Positions 1 through 5,893 of a stretch of 19,932 nucleotides of DNA are shown piece after piece (the first letter of the stretch is position 1; each line of letters starts with the position of its first letter). The notes beneath the pieces are model-generated. The model did not search any database. It was not told where the DNA came from and saw only the letters and a program-made list of their open reading frames with translations. Source of the stretch: Sulfurirhabdus sp043759595 (GTDB lineage Bacteria; Pseudomonadota; Gammaproteobacteria; Burkholderiales; SMCO01); contig JAYVLG010000078.1 of assembly GCA_043759595.1 (NCBI GenBank), positions 1 to 19,932 of the forward strand, read 5' to 3'. A program made the translations under genes and the position numbers.

Positions 1-360
1 AGCACCTCCGGACCCTCGATTTTGAACTACGATCGTCTGAAGATGGCAGAACCCTGAACGATAGCGGGACATCGGAGCGATCGTCAGGTATCTAGAAAGG
101 CGTATTGGCGATATCGACCCTTATGCGACCTTGAGCACCTTCTTTGCCACGGGCAGCTAAGCTGCTCAATAACGGTCATCCAATTCCGTTTAATTCTCCG
201 TACCTCATTCCAGCCAAACTAGCTCTATTGATTTGCAGTACTATTACACAATATGCTGACAGAGTATTTAAAGTGAATTATGATAAATCAAACACTTAAA
301 ATAAAATCGCGGGCATCATTATTATCAATAGTACTGACCGGTGGGTCCGTATATTATTAA
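1..360. other. Left flank of cassette array, no gene recognised
   Basis: No convincing gene is seen here. Short open stretches run in from the left edge on the plus strand: one reads ...SILNYDRLKMAEP and stops at 57, and another, open from 65 to 163, ends ...DPYATLSTFFATGS. They could be the tail or decayed remains of a gene lying to the left, but I do not recognise them. No integrase reading frame is seen on either strand. From about 165 to 360 the DNA is AT-rich and includes the promoter-like site listed separately. A 13-bp palindrome sits at 153-165. By position this should be the attI/Pc side of the array, or the end of an earlier cassette. Confidence 0.5.
256..284 (+). promoter_or_regulatory. 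Candidate cassette promoter (Pc-like, sigma-70)
   Basis: CTGACA at 256-261 and TATGAT at 279-284 are separated by exactly 17 bp. Each hexamer matches 5 of 6 positions of the sigma-70 consensus. Transcription would start near 291 and run into the array, whose first boundary is at 361. Integron cassettes usually lack their own promoters and depend on a Pc at this position, so this site is a good candidate to drive all four ORFs. Inferred from sequence only. Confidence 0.55.
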
Positions 361-406
361 GTTAGGCATTTATTATCGTAGCATTTACGCCCGAAAGAAA
401 TTAACC

Positions 407-901
407 ATGGCCGATAAGCAAAACAATAAAAATGCAATCATTGAACTTCAACACATTGAGCTTGAGCTAAAAAACAATCGAACTCAACATCTCAGACACT
501 TCGTTGACCAATACTATTGCTACAAAAACAATCACGTTAATAAAAATGGACGCGCCAAATGGGAAGGCATAGTTTGGAAAGATCTAGTTTCAGAAGAGGC
601 TAGCAAAATTTCTGATCGAAAAAACGTCGTCAAAGAACACATAGTACCTCTGAAAGTTATAACGGAGATACTCGTCAATCACTCAAAAGAGAAAGCCTTT
701 AACATCCAAACAATCTCAGAACTCCTTGATAGGTATGTAAGATTTGCAACCATCACAAAATGTGAAGACAAGCTCCTCAGAAATGCAAAGCTGATCAGCA
801 CAATGCCAAAAGAATTTTGGGTGGCAGGTCATTCACTGCATAACGACTTATTAGCGAGATACAAAAATGTCGGCATTACACTCGTCAATTCGGAAAATTA
901 G
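407..901 (+). CDS. Cassette 1: uncharacterised 164-aa protein
   Basis: Function not recognised. The frame is open from further upstream, but the likely start is the ATG at 407, inside cassette 1; a start at 341 would lie outside the cassette boundary at 361. The upstream GAAAGAAA is only a weak ribosome-binding site. The protein is hydrophilic, rich in Lys, Asn and Ile, with no signal peptide or membrane segment. A segment VVKEHIVPLKVITEIL in the middle and a C-terminal LLARYKNVGI are the most motif-like parts. The EH-x-VP arrangement vaguely recalls His-based nuclease motifs, but no full HNH pattern is present. Its AT-rich composition differs from the housekeeping genes, which fits a cassette acquired from elsewhere. 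It is the first gene behind the candidate promoter and so would be the best expressed. The reading frame is probably real. Confidence 0.7.
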   Translation: MADKQNNKNAIIELQHIELELKNNRTQHLRHFVDQYYCYKNNHVNKNGRAKWEGIVWKDLVSEEASKISDRKNVVKEHIVPLKVITEILVNHSKEKAFNIQTISELLDRYVRFATITKCEDKLLRNAKLISTMPKEFWVAGHSLHNDLLARYKNVGITLVNSEN

Positions 902-928
902 CAGCATTCAAATCAGCCCACATGCTAT

Positions 929-1048
929 GCCTAACCCGGCATTGGAGCGGGACCGGCCTTATCATGTTTTTTAAGTTATGTTATTATCATTAATATTTAG
1001 GGCTTCGTTCCACATCTGTGTGGCCGTCCCCTCAATTTTACGTTATGT
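929..1048 (+). other. attC: attC site 1 (end of cassette 1)
   Basis: R'' GCCTAAC at 929-935 and R' GTTATGT at 1042-1048 give a 120-bp site. The left arm around 942-957 (GGAGCGGGACCGGCC) is roughly complementary, with bulges, to GGCCGTCCCCTC at 1022-1033, leaving a long AT-rich loop. R'' is the exact reverse complement of GTTAGGC at 361-367, the inferred start of the same cassette. A second GTTATGTT at 975-982 inside the loop makes the exact right boundary slightly uncertain. Confidence 0.75.
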
Positions 1049-1096
1049 TTCAAACAGCGCTGGATGTTCGTGCTCGGTGCACTTAAGGGGTAATGA

Positions 1097-2143
1097 ATGA
1101 AGCTCGAAACATTTGACGATGTCTTGCGCTCGATTGAAGGCAACGACGACCGAGAGTTCCATCTTCTGCTGGGCAACGGGTTCAGTATGGCGTACGACCC
1201 AGCCATCTTCTCTTACAACGCACTTCACGATTTCATTTCAAACCTCAATGACAAGGATCTGTCGACGATCCTCGGAGTAATTGAAACTAAGAACTTTGAA
1301 GTTATCATGCAGCAGTTAGACAATTTTTCTGCTCTGATTGAAGCCCTTGGCGGAGACCCGGACCTGAAAGCGAAGGTAGATTCAGCCAGCGCCAAACTGA
1401 AGAAGAGCTTGCTTTACGCAGTTCAGTCACTTCATCCAGAGCATGTATTTACCGTTCCAGAGGAAGAGAGTGAGGCCTGCTCCCAATTCCTTAAGATTTT
1501 CTTGGATTCACACGGGAAGATTTTCTCAACAAACTATGATCTGTTGCTCTACTGGATTCTCATGCGCAACGACGTCATTGAGCATGGAGACGGATTCGGG
1601 AGAGAGCTTGAGAATCCGGCTGATCTTCCGCCACCAGAAGATCAACAATGGTCAGAGTTGAGATGGGGCAAGTACAAAAAAAAGCAAAACGTTTTCTATG
1701 TTCATGGCGCGCTCCCGTTTTTTGACACAGGGATTGACATTGTTAAAGAGGAATACGACCAGCGAAATTATCTTTTGGAAAAAATAGGCAACCGAATGGC
1801 TAAGGGTGAGTATCCAATTTTCGTTACCGCTGGAAATGGCGACGAAAAGCTAGCGCACATTATGCACAACCACTATCTATCCCATTGCTACGACAGCTTG
1901 ACTGATATAACAGGCACATTGGTTACATTCGGTTTTAACTTTGGCCTACATGATGACCATATCATCGAGGCCATAAATCGAGCTGCAAAGTACGGCAAAA
2001 AGGATTTCCCAAAACTTGTCAGTGTTTATATCGGCGTCTATTCAGACGAAGACCGCCAACATATCGAGGAAATCAGGAGCAAGTTTATGTGCAAGGTCAG
2101 AATGTACGACGCCAAAACGGCCAACGTCTGGGGAAGAAACTGA
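1097..2143 (+). CDS. Cassette 2: DUF4917 family protein, SIR2-like
   Basis: The sequence matches my recollection of DUF4917 family proteins along most of its 348 residues. Visible motifs, in order: LLLGNGFS with GNGFS at residues 26-30 (NAD-binding-loop-like), FSTNYDLLLYW with Asn146, VFYVHGALPFF with His203, and TFGFNFGLHDDHI starting near 279. The order GxGxS, TNYD, HG, G-[YF]-x-[FL]-x-x-D is that of SIR2-like domains, in which the Asn and His are catalytic for NAD hydrolysis or deacylation. I infer a SIR2-like NAD-binding enzyme, possibly an abortive-infection NADase; the family has no established function that I know of. The ATG at 1097 has a good Shine-Dalgarno site (AAGGGG, 1085-1090). 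The stop at 2141-2143 is one base before attC2. The protein is soluble, without signal peptide or membrane segment, and there is no fused effector or sensor domain. Confidence 0.85.
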   Translation: MKLETFDDVLRSIEGNDDREFHLLLGNGFSMAYDPAIFSYNALHDFISNLNDKDLSTILGVIETKNFEVIMQQLDNFSALIEALGGDPDLKAKVDSASAKLKKSLLYAVQSLHPEHVFTVPEEESEACSQFLKIFLDSHGKIFSTNYDLLLYWILMRNDVIEHGDGFGRELENPADLPPPEDQQWSELRWGKYKKKQNVFYVHGALPFFDTGIDIVKEEYDQRNYLLEKIGNRMAKGEYPIFVTAGNGDEKLAHIMHNHYLSHCYDSLTDITGTLVTFGFNFGLHDDHIIEAINRAAKYGKKDFPKLVSVYIGVYSDEDRQHIEEIRSKFMCKVRMYDAKTANVWGRN

Positions 2144-2144
2144 A

Positions 2145-2207
2145 ACATAACCCGGCAGTCAAGTGGGACTGCGCAAAAGCGCGCAGCCCCTTACTTTTAC
2201 GTTGCAA
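2145..2207 (+). other. attC: attC site 2 (end of cassette 2)
   Basis: R'' ACATAAC at 2145-2151 and R' GTTGCAA at 2201-2207 give a compact 63-bp site. The arm AAGTGGGACTGCGC (2161-2174) pairs with GCGCAGCCCCTTACTT (2181-2196) with an extra base and mismatches, around a short A-rich loop. R'' is the exact reverse complement of GTTATGT at the start of cassette 2. The stop codon of the DUF4917 gene is immediately upstream, as is usual in cassettes. Confidence 0.85.
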
Positions 2208-2227
2208 TACCAACTGGAACATGACAA

Positions 2228-2503
2228 GTGAACATCCTTTTTATTACCCTAATGGCTTTGTCATTCATAATCAGTGCCATTGCATCATATGAATTAAGAA
2301 AAATAACATGGGCCAGGATGATCCTGAGCTGCACCCTTCCTCCCATTTTTCTCAGCTTGATTTACACGCTGACTGCGGGAGGCATCAGTGGATTGTCTGT
2401 TCTTATATTTTTGCCGACAGTGGCCATATTTATAATTGTTTCATTACTTGGCGGTGCAACTGGTGCCGTTATAGGCGAAAAACGAAAAAAGGAGGGCCAA
2501 TGA
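2228..2503 (+). CDS. Cassette 3: small membrane protein, 91 aa
   Basis: Unrecognised small integral membrane protein. Hydrophobic stretches cover about residues 2-20, 30-50 and 55-85, suggesting two or three membrane helices. A Gly/Ala-rich segment (SLLGGATGAVIG) precedes a short basic tail, EKRKKEGQ. The start is a GTG at 2228 with a weak GGA about 10 bases upstream; an ATG further in (MALSF...) is an alternative. It fills most of a 399-bp cassette and ends seven bases before attC3. Small cassette-borne membrane proteins are common and mostly uncharacterised. Holin, toxin or immunity roles are possible but nothing in the sequence decides between them. Confidence 0.65.
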   Translation: MNILFITLMALSFIISAIASYELRKITWARMILSCTLPPIFLSLIYTLTAGGISGLSVLIFLPTVAIFIIVSLLGGATGAVIGEKRKKEGQ

Positions 2504-2510
2504 GCACAAT

Positions 2511-2606
2511 TGCTAACCCATCGGTCGAGAGGGACGCTCCGCCAGCGGGGCGGGCTTCGCCCATTTTCGCCCCGCTCGCTCCGCGCTCCTCACCTTTACG
2601 TTGGGC
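2511..2606 (+). other. attC: attC site 3 (end of cassette 3)
   Basis: R'' TGCTAAC at 2511-2517 and R' GTTGGGC at 2600-2606 bound a 96-bp palindrome. The interior is classic attC: GAGGGACGCTCCGCC and GCGGGGCGGGC on one side face GCCCCGCTCGC and GGAGCGCGGAGC-type complement on the other, followed by CACCTTTAC just before R'. It is much more GC-rich than the flanking ORFs, which is typical of cassette recombination sites. Confidence 0.9.
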
Positions 2607-2630
2607 CCAGATACCCAGAGGAACTACCAG

Positions 2631-3800
2631 ATGATTTTCCGCATCATGGCTTTGCTCGCACTGTGCGCCATTTGTGGTTCAGCCATGGGCACAGAAAGCA
2701 CAATCGAAGATGTTGCACTACATGATGGAAGGCATATCAAAGTTGAACGCACAGTTAAGAGACCAACCGAGTTTAAAATTCTTGATCCGTTCTTTGGGCT
2801 GCCGATCATGCCGCGTACTGAGACAGGCGGCCCTATATTCAGCCTTAAATTTAATCATCCAAATACACAGAAAACAATTACGTGGCAGGGAGAACAGTAT
2901 TACACCCCAGTTCTTTTGGATATTGTAAATGGTGTTCCGTATCTGGTCATAAACGGCCAAATCTCCAAGCAAACAGAGGCAATTTATGGTTGCCCTGAGC
3001 TACCTTATTTTTACCTTAAATACGAGCCGGGGTTCTTCGGTAAATGGGTGCCCGTTCCTGCGGAGAAAGCACCCGATGTGCTTCGTATTTCCAATCTTTC
3101 CCAAGACAGTAGAAATGATGGTGGTTTTTTCCAGAAAATAATTCCGAGAACCTATGAAGAGTGGAATTACCAATTTAAAAATGAACATTTAAATGAAAGA
3201 AAAGTGTGGGATTGCCGCCCTCCCCGAAAACCACCACAGCAAGCAGCACTTCCAACAGCAATAGAAGGTATTCCTGAAATTCTCGAAACGACCAACTACA
3301 CACCGGATCGCATAGCTATCGGAGAGGAGTGGACTGGTTTTGTTTTCGATTTAAAACGCGAGGGCGAATGCAAGAAACTATTCCGGCCAACTGATCCCAA
3401 CGATTATATGCAAGGCCAGCGATTCGTCAAAGATAGTACGGGGGAAAAACCAGCACCTTATTCACCATCAGCGCAATTCAATATGGGAGTCCGTGTACTC
3501 TGTGATAAGTATGTCTGGTTTGTCACCCATCAGGAAGAGAGAGGGAAAATTGTTATCTCAAAATTCACGATCACTGGTGATCTTCTTTACCGCACTAGTT
3601 TCCGCAACCCTGATCCAATAGAGAGTTTCGTTGGCTACATCCGCATCCCGAGCTTGCGATCCGAAGAAGGCTATCTATATTTTGACTGGCTTGATTTTCG
3701 AAATAACGACCGTGAATGGCACATCAAGCGTTGGTTGAAGATGCGAATGAAGGAGCCCGATAAGCCCAACCCATCCATCAACTCGGACGCTACGCGATGA
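2631..3800 (+). CDS. Cassette 4: exported protein of unknown function, 389 aa
   Basis: Function not recognised. The frame extends up to 2601, but that TTG lies in the attC R' core. The ATG at 2631 is preferred because AGAGGA lies 9 bases upstream and the encoded N-terminus MIFRIMALLALCAICGSAMG is a plausible signal peptide. The mature part is soluble, rich in Pro, aromatic and charged residues (WQGEQYYTPVLLDI, FFGKWVPVPAEKAP, EEWTGFVFDLKREGECKKLF), with four Cys residues after the signal. No catalytic motif stands out. A periplasmic or surface role is likely by export signal only. The C-terminal PNPSINSDATR is encoded by the attC itself: the ORF runs through R'' and stops inside the site, a known habit of cassette genes. 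Composition is AT-rich like the other cassettes. Confidence 0.8.
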   Translation: MIFRIMALLALCAICGSAMGTESTIEDVALHDGRHIKVERTVKRPTEFKILDPFFGLPIMPRTETGGPIFSLKFNHPNTQKTITWQGEQYYTPVLLDIVNGVPYLVINGQISKQTEAIYGCPELPYFYLKYEPGFFGKWVPVPAEKAPDVLRISNLSQDSRNDGGFFQKIIPRTYEEWNYQFKNEHLNERKVWDCRPPRKPPQQAALPTAIEGIPEILETTNYTPDRIAIGEEWTGFVFDLKREGECKKLFRPTDPNDYMQGQRFVKDSTGEKPAPYSPSAQFNMGVRVLCDKYVWFVTHQEERGKIVISKFTITGDLLYRTSFRNPDPIESFVGYIRIPSLRSEEGYLYFDWLDFRNNDREWHIKRWLKMRMKEPDKPNPSINSDATR

Positions 3801-3822
3801 AGCCGCGCAGCGCCGGTTATGT
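3764..3822 (+). other. attC: attC site 4 (end of cassette 4, last recognised)
   Basis: R'' GCCCAAC at 3764-3770 and R' GTTATGT at 3816-3822 give a 59-bp site. CGCTACGCG (3788-3796) pairs with CGCGCAGCG (3804-3812) with one mismatch. R'' is the exact reverse complement of GTTGGGC at the start of cassette 4. I found no further R''/R' pair to the right, so this looks like the distal end of the array. Confidence 0.85.
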
Positions 3823-4514
3823 CACACGTAGAAAATCCCAATACCTCTTTGTCTGATTGACCGCTTCTCGTCATATTTCTGCCGGTCGAACAAGGTGTGG
3901 CCACGGTCGCCTTATGGCACGCAGTAGCAGTTGATCAATGTAATTTTCCTGCCATAAAGCGGTCGTTCATAGTTGATTGAGTAAAAACTAGAGCGACAGT
4001 CCGTTAAGGCCGATTAGCAGGCCGACATCAGATTCCACCCGCCGGCAGCTTTATGATCAGTAAGCCGCAATTGTTCATTAAAACATCATCAGGCAGGTGT
4101 GGGTCGGGTACAGCTGTACGCCTTTCCATAAAGCTGACATACGCAAATAAATCGGAATCATTATTTGTCAATTACAATACCTATAAACTGGCTTGCAGCC
4201 TAGGCCTAACAGACTTTATTGTTTTAGATCACCTTCCCACCAACCAACCAAAATCTAGTAAAGCTCGATTTTATGAAAGAGAATGGCAATAAAAAAAACG
4301 GTTTACGAAAGAACAAATCAACGGTCACTGCACGAATATTGATAAATGTTGTTCTATTTTGATTCTTAATTGGGGCTGAGTCATTGTCGTCACTCACGAA
4401 AAAAGTGCAATGACCGTTGATGCATTGAAGGAGCAGTGTTAAATAAGCAAAATAAAGTGAGGCTTCAAATACATAATTGTGTCCATTTCTATGAAACCGC
4501 TGTGTGTTGCGTAT
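3823..4514. other. Intergenic region between array and gloA
   Basis: About 690 bp without a convincing gene. A 79-codon open frame on the plus strand (4053-4292) has no good ribosome-binding site and no recognisable motif, so I do not call it. A GCCTAAC at 4204-4210 resembles an attC R'' core, but no matching R' follows. A 17-bp inverted repeat at 4317-4421 is listed separately. This stretch must contain the junction between the foreign array and the ancestral chromosome. Confidence 0.5.
4317..4421. repeat. 105-bp inverted-repeat element (MITE-like)
   Basis: ATCAACGGTCACTGCAC at 4317-4333 is the reverse complement of 4405-4421 at 16 of 17 positions. The 71-bp AT-rich interior encodes nothing. 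No target-site duplication is obvious. It could be a small non-autonomous element or a scar at the island boundary. Confidence 0.55.
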
Positions 4515-4886
4515 TCAAGAAAAACTTATAAGTACATCGGGGTCTTCAACAAATGCAATCACGGTTGTGCCATGCTTCATCGGGCCAGCTTCCCGAGAAA
4601 CCTTACCCCCCAGCTTCTTGACCTCTTCGCAGGCTTTATAAGCATCCGCCACTTCTATCGCAATATGGCCGAAAGCATTTCCCAGATCATACGCATGAGT
4701 ATCCCAATTATGCGTCAGCTCAAGCACTGTATGGTCTGATTCATCCCCATATCCCACAAAAGCCAGGGTGAACTTTCCGTCAGGATAGTCTTTGCGCCGC
4801 AATTCTTTCATACCCAGCACGTTTGTATAAAAGGCTATGCTTTTGTCCAGATCGACTACCCGTAACATCGTATGTAACATTCTCAT
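4515..4886 (-). CDS. gloA: Lactoylglutathione lyase (glyoxalase I), 3' end altered
   Basis: Glyoxalase I converts the methylglyoxal-glutathione hemithioacetal to S-lactoylglutathione in the cytosol. Residues 1-117 follow GloA closely (HTMLRVVDLDKSIAFYTNVLGM, RRKDYPDGKFTLAFVGYGDES, EAGPMKHGTTVIAFVEDPD). Metal ligands His5, Glu56 and His74 are present. The usual ending DGYKIELI, which carries the fourth ligand Glu122, is missing: after ...EDPD the frame reads VLISFS and stops, putting Phe at 122. A shifted frame recovers only Tyr-Lys. The 123-aa protein is thus a few residues short, and the 3' end appears replaced at the junction with the accessory region, or carries an indel. AAAGGAA upstream of the ATG is a good ribosome-binding site. 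Activity is doubtful. Confidence 0.85.
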   Translation of the reverse strand: MRMLHTMLRVVDLDKSIAFYTNVLGMKELRRKDYPDGKFTLAFVGYGDESDHTVLELTHNWDTHAYDLGNAFGHIAIEVADAYKACEEVKKLGGKVSREAGPMKHGTTVIAFVEDPDVLISFS

Positions 4887-4940
4887 GGGATTTTCCTTTT
4901 AAACTTCGAATACATAGAACCTAACGACGCCAGAAAAATA

Positions 4941-5087
4941 TTCACCGCAGAGGCGCGGAGGCGCAGAGGAAAAACATCGTTGTGCGATGCGGTATTGCTT
5001 TATTGACATGGGAGTTACCTCTGGCAGCGCTGTGTGAAAATACCAAAAGCCCTGCATTTCTCAGCGCCTCCGCGCCTCTGCGGTGAA
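4941..5087. repeat. Inverted-repeat element with 28-bp arms
   Basis: The arm at 4941-4968 (TTCACCGCAGAGGCGCGGAG then GCGCAGAG) is the reverse complement of 5060-5087 at 27 of 28 positions, with about 91 bp between arms. The CACCGCAGAGGCGC motif is, from memory, a dispersed intergenic repeat in many environmental proteobacteria. It sits between the ygjP-like gene and gloA and may separate gloA transcriptionally from the upstream operon. Confidence 0.7.
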
Positions 5088-5150
5088 AAAACAGTTTATA
5101 TCAGGCTAACAATATCAACCAGAAAATCCGCTCAATCGCCAATATTCAGA

Positions 5151-5888
5151 TTAAAACAATCCGTACACAGCACTTTGCGCTCTCAACGCCTGCCTTACCC
5201 GCTCATATTCGGGAAAAACACGCGCAACCGTTTGCCAGAATGCGGACGAATGGTTCATTTCAAAAAGATGCGCCAGCTCATGGGCCACAACATAATCAAT
5301 CTGTTCCAGGGGGGCTTTAATCAGACGCCAGTTCAACCGGATTTCGCCTCGTGCATTGCAGCTCCCCCAGCGAGTTTTAGCATTGGATAACCGTATCTTA
5401 GGCATTGGCACGTCAAGACGCAGCGCATACTCGGCTACCCGTTCATTCAAGCATGCCAGAGCCTGCCGACGATACCACTTCAACACTTCGGTTTCTATCT
5501 GGCTGGTATCGTGCTCATCTGTCAGCCATAACGATAAATTATCGCCATCCAGAGCCACCTTGCTCCGTCGTACGCCATTTTGCAAACACAAATACAATTC
5601 GCTGCCTAAATAGGGAATGGTGACGCCATGGCACCATTGCATTGCCGGTGGGCGTCTGGACTGAAACTCTTCCAGCTTTTGTATCACCCAGCTGGATTTT
5701 TGCATTAAATAGGTATTCAGCCATTGCTCTGAAACACGCCATGGCATGTTCACTGTCAGCCCTTTATCATCAATGCGCAAGCCCACGGTTTTTCTCTTGG
5801 CACTGCGTTTCAGGGTATAAGGTACTGCCTGACCCTGTAAGTGGATGCAACAGGCTTCTATTGCGTTTTTTCTGGAAAACCAACCCAT
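5151..5888 (-). CDS. YgjP-like zinc metallopeptidase (DUF45/M48-type)
   Basis: Predicted zinc-dependent metallopeptidase of the YgjP/DUF45 group, 245 aa, soluble. The C-terminal half contains the family signature: TRWGSCNARGEIRLNWRLI (residues 172-190), then HELAHLFEMNHSSAFW with His203, Glu204 and His207 as the zinc/catalytic HExxH and His213 as the probable third ligand. The N-terminal part (RSAKRKTVGLRIDDKGLTVNMPW) is the usual beta-rich DUF45 region. Substrate is unknown. It starts 5 bases after the plsC stop and is the fifth gene of the glyQ operon. In many betaproteobacteria this gene lies between plsC and gloA, so its position is ancestral. Confidence 0.9.
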   Translation of the reverse strand: MGWFSRKNAIEACCIHLQGQAVPYTLKRSAKRKTVGLRIDDKGLTVNMPWRVSEQWLNTYLMQKSSWVIQKLEEFQSRRPPAMQWCHGVTIPYLGSELYLCLQNGVRRSKVALDGDNLSLWLTDEHDTSQIETEVLKWYRRQALACLNERVAEYALRLDVPMPKIRLSNAKTRWGSCNARGEIRLNWRLIKAPLEQIDYVVAHELAHLFEMNHSSAFWQTVARVFPEYERVRQALRAQSAVYGLF

Positions 5889-5893
5889 GGCAG

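Larger units (their letters stand above)
361..3822 (+). mobile_element. Integron gene-cassette array of four cassettes
   Basis: There are four plus-strand ORFs, each followed by an attC-like imperfect palindrome bounded by R'' (RYYYAAC-like) and R' (GTTRRRY-like) cores. Inferred cassettes are 362-1042, 1043-2201, 2202-2600 and 2601-3816. When a cassette is circularised in silico, its R' (final G plus its first six bases) should pair with its R''. Cassette 1 gives GTTAGGC against GCCTAAC, cassette 2 GTTATGT against ACATAAC, and cassette 4 GTTGGGC against GCCCAAC; all three are exact reverse complements. Cassette 3 (GTTGCAA against TGCTAAC) pairs only at AAC/GTT. No intI is visible, so within the window this is either the body of a larger integron whose integrase lies to the left, or a cluster of attC sites lacking an integrase. 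Confidence 0.85.

Noticed and set aside
2089..2292. Plus-strand frame crossing attC2
   Set aside because: It spans the end of the DUF4917 gene, the attC palindrome and the start of cassette 3 in another frame; a shadow frame.
4204..4210. GCCTAAC as the R'' of a fifth attC
   Set aside because: No complementary arm or R' core follows within 150 bp.
4053..4292. 79-codon plus-strand frame between the array and gloA
   Set aside because: No ribosome-binding site, no motif, no cassette boundary around it.
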